A stretch of 47,715 nucleotides of DNA from NCBI GenBank assembly GCA_002790195.1, contig PFUR01000013.1, positions 1-47,715 on the forward strand. Direction: 5' to 3'. Source of the stretch: Flavobacteriales bacterium CG_4_9_14_3_um_filter_40_17. Its GTDB lineage: Bacteria; Bacteroidota; Bacteroidia; Flavobacteriales; Flavobacteriaceae. This document shows, one piece after another, positions 9,014 to 16,252 of this stretch (within the stretch, counting starts at the first letter, position 1; each line of letters begins with the position of its first letter). The notes under the pieces are model-generated. The model did not search any database. It worked only from the letters and a program-made list of their open reading frames with translations, and was not told the origin of the DNA. The position numbers were made by a program, and so were the translations under genes.

Positions 9014-9134
9014 GTCTTAAAATTTTAACAGAAATTGTTTGCTCAATTCGTTTTTTTTTTTGCTTTGAAGCAAAACTTTTAAAACTGTTACCCGATGCCT
9101 TAAATTTTAGTCTTAAACTCTAAATCCCCAAATT

Positions 9135-9425
9135 ATGAAAAATTTATTTTTAAGTACAGTTTTAATGTTGTTTTTTACAACAGTTTTTGCAAATAGCGGA
9201 TTAAATAAATTCGACTCTAAAGATTCTTATTCTTTTGACAATTCCATGTTATCATCAACAGAAATTGTTGATGAAAAATTAGACTTGATGTGTACGAACT
9301 ATCGTGTGGTACATGATTGTGACGGAGACGGTGCCTATGATTATGACTATACCGGATGTTTTGAAAGTTTTAATGACGCGAGAGCGCTGGCAATTCAGTT
9401 CAGCAATTCTTGTGCTCAGCATTAA
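9135..9425 (+). CDS. Small secreted Cys/Asp-rich protein with a calcium-loop-like motif
   Basis: I do not recognise this family. The 96-residue product has a clear signal peptide (cleavage near TTVFA/NSG, residue 19-20). The mature part holds four cysteines (C53, C62, C75, C93), consistent with two disulfides after export. Between them is D-C-D-G-D-G-A-Y-D (61-69), which fits the D-x-D-x-D-G-x-x-D calcium-binding loop of EF-hand/dockerin-like sites, followed by YDYTGC. It is the first gene of the cassette between the panB repeats and is closed by its own terminator, so it may be expressed at a different level from the GLPGLI and receptor genes behind it. A secreted effector, binding protein or substrate of those genes are all possible. 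The coding call rests on the signal peptide, composition and spacing. Confidence 0.75.
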   Translation: MKNLFLSTVLMLFFTTVFANSGLNKFDSKDSYSFDNSMLSSTEIVDEKLDLMCTNYRVVHDCDGDGAYDYDYTGCFESFNDARALAIQFSNSCAQH

Positions 9426-9471
9426 ATAGGCAATCGGGGAGCAGTTTTTTCATTTTAAATTTATTATTCTT

Positions 9472-9513
9472 GAACGGATTACAACAAATCAATTGTGTCC
9501 GTTCTTGATTTTT
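9472..9513 (+). terminator. Terminator after the small secreted protein gene
   Basis: Arms GAACGGA (9472-9478) and TCCGTTC (9498-9504), with inner ACAA/TTGT pairing (9481-9484 and 9493-9496), followed by TTGATTTTT. It lies between the small gene and the GLPGLI gene. Confidence 0.7.
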
Positions 9514-9546
9514 GATTAATTCAATTAAATTATAAAAATTAAGCTT

Positions 9547-10374
9547 ATGCGTTCTATAATTGTTATTTACATATTTATTTACAGTTTGTGTGTTTTTTCT
9601 CAACAAAAACTTCCAAAAAAAGGTGTGGTTTCTTATGGTCAATTGGAAAGTTTAGGAATGGGAGGCCCAGTAGGTATTGATTTCAATTCTGTATTGGTTT
9701 TTAATAATTCACGTTCTATTTACATCACACGAAGTGACTCTTTAGAAAAATCTCATATAAACGAAAATGTCGCCATAGAGTCTGAGGGAATGGGTTTTTT
9801 TATTTCGAAAGTTACTAATGCCTACGGATTTAGGTATTTTAAGGATTTAAAAAAAGACAGCGTGTTCAGCAGAGACATTGGATTTAACTATGTCGCCGAA
9901 AAAATACCAGAGATTGAGTGGAAAATTCAAAACGAAAAAAAAAAAATAGGAAGCTATATTTGTACCAAAGCGACGGCAACTTTTAGAGGCAGAGACTTTG
10001 TCGCTTGGTTTACAACTGAAATTCCGCTACCGTTTGGTCCCTGGAAATTGCATGGGCTTCCCGGATTAATTCTCGAAGCGCACGACCCTAAGAAAGAAAT
10101 CTATTTTTATTTTAAAAATATAAAATATCCAAGTGAAACAAAAATTGGTATAAGTAAACCCGTCGTACAAAAAGAACAAAGTTGGAAAAAATGGATTACT
10201 TTCGATGCATACAAAATTTTTTTAATAGAGGCCTATATCAATGCAAAGCTTTCGGGTAGGATGATAGCCGAAGAAGTAAATGCAAGTAACTTATCAAAGG
10301 AGGTCTATCATTACAACATGGGCAACACTTATATCGAAAATTTTGATTTAAATGGCTACCTCAAAAAACAATAA
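9547..10374 (+). CDS. GLPGLI family secreted protein
   Basis: A 275-residue exported protein: signal peptide MRSIIVIYIFIYSLCVFSQ, then a beta-rich body. The naming motif GLPGLI is present exactly (residues 170-175, within PFGPWKLHGLPGLILEAHD), and the preceding KIGSYICTKATATFRGRDFVAWFTTEIP matches the usual layout of the family. GLPGLI proteins are confined to Bacteroidota and are commonly encoded next to TonB-dependent-receptor-like outer-membrane proteins, as here: the next gene overlaps its 3' end by 23 bases, so the two are translationally linked. The molecular function is not established; a periplasmic partner of the receptor is the natural inference. The composition is AT-rich compared with panB. 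Confidence 0.92.
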   Translation: MRSIIVIYIFIYSLCVFSQQKLPKKGVVSYGQLESLGMGGPVGIDFNSVLVFNNSRSIYITRSDSLEKSHINENVAIESEGMGFFISKVTNAYGFRYFKDLKKDSVFSRDIGFNYVAEKIPEIEWKIQNEKKKIGSYICTKATATFRGRDFVAWFTTEIPLPFGPWKLHGLPGLILEAHDPKKEIYFYFKNIKYPSETKIGISKPVVQKEQSWKKWITFDAYKIFLIEAYINAKLSGRMIAEEVNASNLSKEVYHYNMGNTYIENFDLNGYLKKQ

Positions 10375-12988
10375 ATATGGACTACTTATATTTCTATATT
10401 TAATCAGTCCAAGCTTATTTGCTCAAAATTTGCTTATTAGAGGAGTTGTAAGTGACACGCTACATACGCCCATACAAGATGTAAGCATAGTTATTTATAG
10501 CAAAGACAGGGTTATAACGTATTCGTTTGCAGACGCTGACGGTAGATATTCTTTGGCAATTGACAGAGGATTGCAAGATGTTAAAATTGTGGCCAACCTG
10601 TTGGGATACAAATCTTTCGATAAGATTATAAGCACTGAAATTCAGGGTGATTTAGAAATTAATATCTCTTTAGAACCTCAGGTGGAGACTTTAGATGAGG
10701 TCGTCTTGGAATCTTGGGAAAAAATAAAAGTAAAAAGAGATACGATAAACTTCAAGGTGTCTGAGTTTTCTGATAAAACAGAGAATGTTGTTGAAGATTT
10801 GCTTAAAAACTTACCCGGTGTTGAGATTTCGACGGAAGGAATCATAAAAGTAAACGGGCAGGCCATAGATAAGTTGCTGGTTGAAGGAGACGATATGTTT
10901 GGCAGTAAATATAAGCTACTCTCGAAGAACTTGGATGCTGACGCAATAGAGCAGGTACAAATTTTAAACAACTTTGAAGACAATCCGGTACTGAAAAGTT
11001 TTCAAGATTCAAAAAAAGTAGCGTTGAACCTTATCTTGAAAGAAGATAAAAAAAATGTTTGGTTCGGTAATGTAGAATTGGGATTAGGCACAAATGGTCA
11101 GAATAATCATTCGGCTAACTTAGGTTTAATTAGGAAAGATATTAAATTTTTTGATTTTATAAACGCTAATGACATTGGCAATAGTGCAAATACCCAGATA
11201 AAAAACTCGTCTGTAATTGATATCAGTGACATCGATGATGTTAAATTGGAACAGAGGAGTAGTTACGCTCCCGTAAATGTGGATAACCTGCCGAATTCTC
11301 TTTTCACTAACGGAGAAGATATCTTTAATGACTCTTTTATCAATTCTTTAAGTGCATTAAAAAAACTTGGAAAAAAGACCCAGTTGAGGAACCTCACTTA
11401 TTATGCCTATGACGATGTAAATAAGAGTAATACCAATCAGACGGATTTTTTTTTAAACCCCGAAACGATATCTTTTTTTGAGCAAAACCAAGTTAATATT
11501 ATCAATAATTACTACGCAACTCAGTTTGAACTAAGACATGCTAATGAAAGTAGTTTGTTTTTAAATTTTAATGCGCAATTTGAGAATATACCCGGTCGAA
11601 AAAGAAATAATCTTGTCTTTGACGATGAACAAATTACTCAAAAACAGTTTGATAATTCTATCAATTTTTTTAACAGGTTAACCCTTACCAAAAAACTATC
11701 ACAAAACAAATTGCTATCAATGTTGGCTTATTATGGTTCTAATGAAACAGGACAATCACTAAACATTAAACCAAACGTTTTTAGTGATATTTTTAACAAT
11801 GATTCTAATCAAGAAATACATCAAAATTCAAAATCACCTCAAGTGTATTACGGGGCAAGTGCTGAGGTGCTTACAAAGGTGCGAAAATCTCAGTTTTCAT
11901 TAAAGTTTTCAGCAAACGTGACGGACGACGATTTGAAATCGGATTTTCGCTTTTTGCAGGGCACTTCAATAGATACTTTGTCAAATAATACTCGCTTTAC
12001 ACACGCAAAAGCGGGTCTGACTTCAAAGTACAATCTCGATTTAGTCAAATGGTTTACACTAATTACAACGCTGAGTTTATTTCAAAACCGACTGGAGTTG
12101 AATCAACAGACACGGCATTTTTCCTTGCTCGACATCAATGTAGGTTTACATTCCAAAAAAACACCTTTAGGCAATTTTGGTGTCAATTATAATTTCAAGA
12201 ACAACCTGCCATCAATTAATGATTTAAAAGAGAATTTTTTTCTGAGCAATTATCGATTCTTCTCAAAAGGAACCGATCAAATTGAAAATTTTAAGACGCA
12301 TAGTTTTTCATTTTTTTATACATACAATGATTATAAAAAACAGTTTTTGATTAATTCATTTCTCACTTACAGCTTTTTCAACAATGCTTACGGAAATATT
12401 TCTACTGTAAACGAGCAAACCAATTTTAGCAGTCGGTTTATTCTTGGAGGAGGAGAAACAACTAATTTTAACCTCAGCGTAAACAGATATATCAGGGCAT
12501 TTGAGACGAGCGTTAAGTTGAGCACACAACATCTTTGGTTCAACAATCAAACAGTTGTAAATGAACAGTTGGGTAATTTGAGTAACTACAACGGCAATTT
12601 TAAGCTACAGGGGACAACTTATTTTGGCATTCCGCTTAATTTTAAATTTTATGCTTTAATAAATTATTCTGAAGGTGAATTTCAAAACCGGGTTTCGACT
12701 ACAAATTACAAAGAAGGCTCTCTTCAAGCAATCTTAAAATTATCAAACGAATGGTTTATGGATTTTGATACCCATTACTATGATTTTGACACAGGCAACT
12801 TCACATTCTCCAATTTCACAGCACACTATACACCAGCCGACAGCAGGTGGTCTTTCAAAGCAACCGCCAATAATTTATGGAACGTGAAGAGGTTTTCAAA
12901 TATATCCATTTCTGAATTTCAAAGAAATGAAATCTTTTCACAAACCATTCAGCGCTATTTTATGTTCTACTTAAAATACAGATTTTGA
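10352..12988 (+). CDS. Outer-membrane receptor-like protein with CarboxypepD-reg domain
   Basis: An 878-residue outer-membrane protein. The signal peptide ends near SLFAQN (about residue 25). A carboxypeptidase-regulatory-like beta-sandwich (IRGVVSDTLHTPIQDVSIVIY, about 28-112) follows, then a plug-like domain with LKNLPGVEISTEGIIKVNGQ and LLVEGDDMF (about 140-230), then a long beta-barrel that ends in F (YFMFYLKYRF), the usual outer-membrane assembly signature. A TonB-box-like LDEVVLES lies between the first two domains. It overlaps the GLPGLI gene and probably forms a unit with it. The barrel is of the type annotated as TonB-dependent receptor-like or outer membrane beta-barrel protein; the ligand is unknown. 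It is the last gene of the cassette: its stop is immediately followed by the panB remnant. Confidence 0.88.
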   Translation: MATSKNNKYGLLIFLYLISPSLFAQNLLIRGVVSDTLHTPIQDVSIVIYSKDRVITYSFADADGRYSLAIDRGLQDVKIVANLLGYKSFDKIISTEIQGDLEINISLEPQVETLDEVVLESWEKIKVKRDTINFKVSEFSDKTENVVEDLLKNLPGVEISTEGIIKVNGQAIDKLLVEGDDMFGSKYKLLSKNLDADAIEQVQILNNFEDNPVLKSFQDSKKVALNLILKEDKKNVWFGNVELGLGTNGQNNHSANLGLIRKDIKFFDFINANDIGNSANTQIKNSSVIDISDIDDVKLEQRSSYAPVNVDNLPNSLFTNGEDIFNDSFINSLSALKKLGKKTQLRNLTYYAYDDVNKSNTNQTDFFLNPETISFFEQNQVNIINNYYATQFELRHANESSLFLNFNAQFENIPGRKRNNLVFDDEQITQKQFDNSINFFNRLTLTKKLSQNKLLSMLAYYGSNETGQSLNIKPNVFSDIFNNDSNQEIHQNSKSPQVYYGASAEVLTKVRKSQFSLKFSANVTDDDLKSDFRFLQGTSIDTLSNNTRFTHAKAGLTSKYNLDLVKWFTLITTLSLFQNRLELNQQTRHFSLLDINVGLHSKKTPLGNFGVNYNFKNNLPSINDLKENFFLSNYRFFSKGTDQIENFKTHSFSFFYTYNDYKKQFLINSFLTYSFFNNAYGNISTVNEQTNFSSRFILGGGETTNFNLSVNRYIRAFETSVKLSTQHLWFNNQTVVNEQLGNLSNYNGNFKLQGTTYFGIPLNFKFYALINYSEGEFQNRVSTTNYKEGSLQAILKLSNEWFMDFDTHYYDFDTGNFTFSNFTAHYTPADSRWSFKATANNLWNVKRFSNISISEFQRNEIFSQTIQRYFMFYLKYRF

Positions 12989-12989
12989 T

Positions 12990-13094
12990 TTTTCGAAGCA
13001 CATAGATTAGTTCGAAGGCATGAACAAAGCCATTGCACAGTATGTCAGCGATGTAAAATCGAAAGACTTTCCAAACGAGGGGGAGCAGTATTAG
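12990..13094 (+). pseudogene. panB 3'-end remnant (right direct repeat)
   Basis: Starting next to the receptor stop codon, the panB frame can be read as FSKHID[18 protein letters not shown] and on to EGEQY and TAG (13092-13094). The part from 13020 is 75 bases with two differences from panB 8939-9013. The part before it (12990-13019) is much more diverged, yet it still aligns codon by codon with pan[12 protein letters not shown] for R, H for Y, I for M, D for N, a stop for L, F for Y. That pattern suggests a fragment of a related but different panB allele and not a simple copy. The following 10 bases lead into the convergent cmk stop. Confidence 0.85.
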
Positions 13095-13104
13095 CACATT
13101 TTTT

Positions 13105-13791
13105 TCACCCGATCAACGCCCTCGCCATTCCCAAAACCGACTCAAATTGTTCGTCTTTGGTCAGGTTTGAGTTGTCGATAACCACGGCATCTGGAGCTTG
13201 CCTGAGTGGTGATTCTTTGCGCGTAGAGTCAATCAAATCGCGGTGTTTCACGTTTTCCAAAACTTCTTCAAAAGTGATGTCGGGTGTGGTAGATTTCATT
13301 TCGTCAAAACGTCTTTGCGCCCTGATTTCAGGCGTAGCCGTCATGAATATTTTGAGTTCGGCTTGCGGGAAAACCACGGTGCCAATGTCTCGCCCGTCCA
13401 TCACGATGCGTTTTTGTTTGCCCATTTCGTGCTGTAGTGAAACCAATTTTTTACGGACTTCAGCAAGCGTAGCCACTCGGCTCACCTGTTGGGAAACCGC
13501 CAAGTTCCTGATTTCATCGGATACGTTTTGCCTGTTCAGATACATATCGGACAAGGCTTTTTTCGGGTTGAATAAAAATTGGAGGTCTAAATCGGGTAAG
13601 GCAGCAATCAATTTTTTTTCGTCCAAAACATTATTTTTCAAAAATCCCTGCTGCATCGCAAAAAGAGTGACGGCCCTGTACATGGCTCCTGTGTCGATAA
13701 ACACATATCCGAGTGCATTTGCCAAACGTTTGGCTAAAGTGCTTTTTCCCGTAGAAGAATGTCCATCGATGGCAATGATAATATCAGGCAT
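13105..13791 (-). CDS. cmk: Cytidylate kinase
   Basis: A 228-residue (d)CMP kinase that phosphorylates CMP/dCMP with ATP in the cytoplasm. The P-loop GHSSTGKST is at 10-18, and FIDTGAMYRAVTLFA and the RDIGTVVFPQAELKIFMTA block are the CMP-binding and family signatures. DLIDSTRKESPLRQA is the usual conserved C-terminal element. It starts one base after the porQ stop and is almost certainly co-transcribed with porQ. The cmk-porQ pairing is common in the phylum. Confidence 0.95.
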   Translation of the reverse strand: MPDIIIAIDGHSSTGKSTLAKRLANALGYVFIDTGAMYRAVTLFAMQQGFLKNNVLDEKKLIAALPDLDLQFLFNPKKALSDMYLNRQNVSDEIRNLAVSQQVSRVATLAEVRKKLVSLQHEMGKQKRIVMDGRDIGTVVFPQAELKIFMTATPEIRAQRRFDEMKSTTPDITFEEVLENVKHRDLIDSTRKESPLRQAPDAVVIDNSNLTKDEQFESVLGMARALIG

Positions 13792-13792
13792 G

Positions 13793-14809
13793 TTACAGGT
13801 AGATATTCAATCCGAAAAAGCTCGAATTGACCGCAGTTGTGTATTTGGCAAAGGTATAACTAAACTTGAGATTGTTTATTTTTAAACCAAAACCGGCGGA
13901 AACACCTGCAAATGAGCGGCTTTCTACAAACCGGAGTTCTTCCCCTCTGCGAAAGTTGTAACCCACCCGAAGATTGATGGCACTTTCGGGGAAAAACTCT
14001 GCACCCAATACCAAATGCCTGAAAGCGTTGTTGACAAAAGACACATCGCCGTCGACCACGTTGTCGCCCACACCTTGGTTGTTTCGTTCGGGATTTTCAA
14101 AAGTCAAATCCCATTGTTGCAAGTTTTCTAAGGTCAAATGCCAACGAAAAGGAAGGCTGTACAGTTTTTGCGAAATACCAAAAATTACTTCAAGCGGCAG
14201 GTCTTCCCTGCGGTCATCAAATTTGGTAAATTGCACACCGAGGTTGCGCACGGTCATGGCCATGTTTACGCCCCAACGTTCGTTGACATAAATCAGCCCC
14301 AAATCGACCGCGCCGCCGAATGAGGTAAATTCTTCCAGCTTTGAAGAAATCAATTTGACGTTAGCACCAACATAAAAATCTGTCCAAGGTATGTTGCGCG
14401 CGTAGCCCATCGAAAAGGCTACTTCATTTCCTTTGAAATCATTGGTAAATTCGCCGTTGATGTCCCTTCCTTCAAAAGTGCCGTAATTGATATAGGTTAC
14501 CCCGGCATGGAAAGTCTCTACATGCCGATCGTAGGTGAAAGCATAGGATGCTGAGCCGTACGTGACATCGCCGATGTAGTTGACGATGTTCAGCCCGATT
14601 TGGCTGCCCATTTCCACGTTGATGGAAGCTGGATTAAAAAGCGGTTGATTCACATCATCATCGTAGTTGGTAATCACTTTTCCGCCCAAGGCAGCTTGCC
14701 GGGGAGACGAAATAAGATTTAGAAACTCATAGGTGCTTCGACCACCCACTTGTGCAAAAAGCATTTGCGCAAGCAGTAAACTTAGGGAGGCAAAGTAGAA
14801 TTTTCGCAT
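13793..14809 (-). CDS. porQ: Type IX secretion system protein PorQ
   Basis: A 338-residue outer-membrane beta-barrel of the PorV/PorQ family with a signal peptide ending near MLFAQ. The N-terminus GGRSTYEFLNLISSPRQAALGGK and NPASIN are the PorQ signatures, and the C-terminal barrel strands include SFAGVSAGFGLKINNLKFSYTFAKY. In type IX secretion PorQ works in the attachment complex with PorU, PorV and PorZ; no PorZ is seen in this window. It is the promoter-proximal gene of porQ-cmk. The region 14810-14915 upstream of it holds no further gene. Confidence 0.92.
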   Translation of the reverse strand: MRKFYFASLSLLLAQMLFAQVGGRSTYEFLNLISSPRQAALGGKVITNYDDDVNQPLFNPASINVEMGSQIGLNIVNYIGDVTYGSASYAFTYDRHVETFHAGVTYINYGTFEGRDINGEFTNDFKGNEVAFSMGYARNIPWTDFYVGANVKLISSKLEEFTSFGGAVDLGLIYVNERWGVNMAMTVRNLGVQFTKFDDRREDLPLEVIFGISQKLYSLPFRWHLTLENLQQWDLTFENPERNNQGVGDNVVDGDVSFVNNAFRHLVLGAEFFPESAINLRVGYNFRRGEELRFVESRSFAGVSAGFGLKINNLKFSYTFAKYTTAVNSSFFGLNIYL

Positions 14810-14915
14810 ATTGGCAAATTAGCTAATTGTTTAGAAAACGATGGGAAACAGGTATTATTTTGTCAAACCGAATTTATGCTTAAGGCAATATGTCATTGGC
14901 CTTGCTTTGAAAAAT

Positions 14916-16199
14916 TCACAAAACATCTACTATTTTTTCCATCGTCATGCCACGTGAACCTTTGATGAGTATTTCGCTGCTGTCAATCGGGTTTTGCTTC
15001 AAGTATTCCTTGGCTTGGTCCAATGTTTTAAACTTTGTGATAGTTATCCGGTCAGTCAAAGCCTGATAAAAATATTCGCCAACCAAAATGGCGGTTTTTG
15101 GGTTTATTTCAGCTACTCGGTCTGCAATTTTTTGATGCTCAATCATACTTTTAGACCCAACCTCAAACATATCGCCCAAAATGATTACTTTTTGGTTTGA
15201 AGGAAGATCTGAAAAATTATCCAAAGCCACTTTCATACTCGATGGATTGGCATTGTAAGCATCCAAAATAATCCGATTGGAATTTTTTTCGATGATTTGT
15301 GAGCGGTTGTTTTGGGGTCGGTATGCTTCGATGGCGGCTGCGATATCCAGATTGGGTACTTTAAAAATTTTTCCGATTGAAACTGCTGTTGCTATGTTGT
15401 AAAAGTTGTATTCGCCAATAAGCTGGCTCAGGATTTTAGTTTCTCCAAACGACAGGGCAAGCGAAGGGTTTTTTTGATGCAGGGAAATTTTTAAATCGGC
15501 ATTTTCATCTTTTTTTGAAAAAAGGAATCGCTTGGTGCCTTTGGTTTTTTTCATCTGAATCGGGTCGTCGGCATTGACAAAAAGCAATCCTTTCTCCCGG
15601 ATGATAAAATCATACAATTCCGATTTCCCTTTGATAACTCCCTTTTCACCACCAAATCCTTCCAAGTGGGCTTTTCCAAAATTGGTAATCAACCCATAGT
15701 TGGGTTCGGTAATTTTGCAAAGCAGATCAATCTCGCCTTGGTGATTGGCTCCCATTTCTATGATGGCTACTTCGGTTGTCTTGTCTATGCCAAGCAGCGT
15801 GAGCGGTACGCCCAAATGATTGTTCAGGTTTCCCTTGGTGGCAACTGTTTTGTATTTTTTTGACAAAACTGCTGCGATGAGTTCTTTGGTGGTGGTTTTC
15901 CCGTTGCTTCCGGTGAGGGCTATAACAGGAATTTTAAATTGTTTTCGATGGTGGTTGGCTAAGTCTTGCAGCGTTTTCAGTGAATTTTCAACCAAGACGG
16001 TTCGCTCGTCTATATAAAATTTTGGTTGGTCTATCACGGCTAAGGAAGCCCCTTTTTCGAGCGCGGATACCGCGTATTGATTGCCATCAAAGTTTTCTCC
16101 CTTGATGGCAAAGAAAAATTGGTTTGCATCAATTTTTCGCGAATCAATGCTAATGCCGTTTGATTTTTTGAAGGCCTGATAGAGTTCTTCGATATTCAT
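14916..16199 (-). CDS. murF: UDP-N-acetylmuramoyl-tripeptide--D-alanyl-D-alanine ligase
   Basis: A 427-residue Mur ligase that adds D-Ala-D-Ala to the UDP-MurNAc-tripeptide, the last cytoplasmic step of the peptidoglycan monomer. The ATP motif ALTGSNGKTTTKEL is at 94-106, IEMGANHQGEI and ITNFGKAHLEGFGG follow, and the C-terminal ILGDMFEVG and LIKGSRGMTMEKIV are typical. I start it at ATG 16199 (MNIEELYQAF) and not at the in-frame ATG 16217, because the latter lies inside the terminator between gldJ and murF. It sits just downstream of gldJ on the same strand. Confidence 0.95.
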   Translation of the reverse strand: MNIEELYQAFKKSNGISIDSRKIDANQFFFAIKGENFDGNQYAVSALEKGASLAVIDQPKFYIDERTVLVENSLKTLQDLANHHRKQFKIPVIALTGSNGKTTTKELIAAVLSKKYKTVATKGNLNNHLGVPLTLLGIDKTTEVAIIEMGANHQGEIDLLCKITEPNYGLITNFGKAHLEGFGGEKGVIKGKSELYDFIIREKGLLFVNADDPIQMKKTKGTKRFLFSKKDENADLKISLHQKNPSLALSFGETKILSQLIGEYNFYNIATAVSIGKIFKVPNLDIAAAIEAYRPQNNRSQIIEKNSNRIILDAYNANPSSMKVALDNFSDLPSNQKVIILGDMFEVGSKSMIEHQKIADRVAEINPKTAILVGEYFYQALTDRITITKFKTLDQAKEYLKQNPIDSSEILIKGSRGMTMEKIVDVL

Positions 16200-16204
16200 G
16201 CTAC

Positions 16205-16226
16205 AAAAAAGCCCCAAAAGAGGGGC
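16205..16226 (-). terminator. Intrinsic terminator between gldJ and murF
   Basis: On the minus strand GCCCC-TCTTTT-GGGGC (arms 16222-16226 and 16211-16215) is followed by TTTTTT (16210-16205). It ends gldJ transcription or limits read-through into murF, whose start is only six bases further on. Confidence 0.75.
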
Positions 16227-16252
16227 ATTTTAAAAATTTAGATTGTATCAAT

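Noticed and set aside
9057-9076. Hairpin TTTTGC-TTTGAA-GCAAAA after panB as a terminator
   Set aside because: The T-run precedes the stem on the plus strand, and no minus-strand gene would need it; too weak to call.
9400-9642. An 80-codon minus-strand frame between the small gene and the GLPGLI gene
   Set aside because: It crosses the terminator and the starts of two plus-strand genes and has no recognisable content.
13157-13885. A 242-codon plus-strand frame across cmk
   Set aside because: It is the antisense of a well-conserved kinase, with serine-rich low-complexity translation and no domain.
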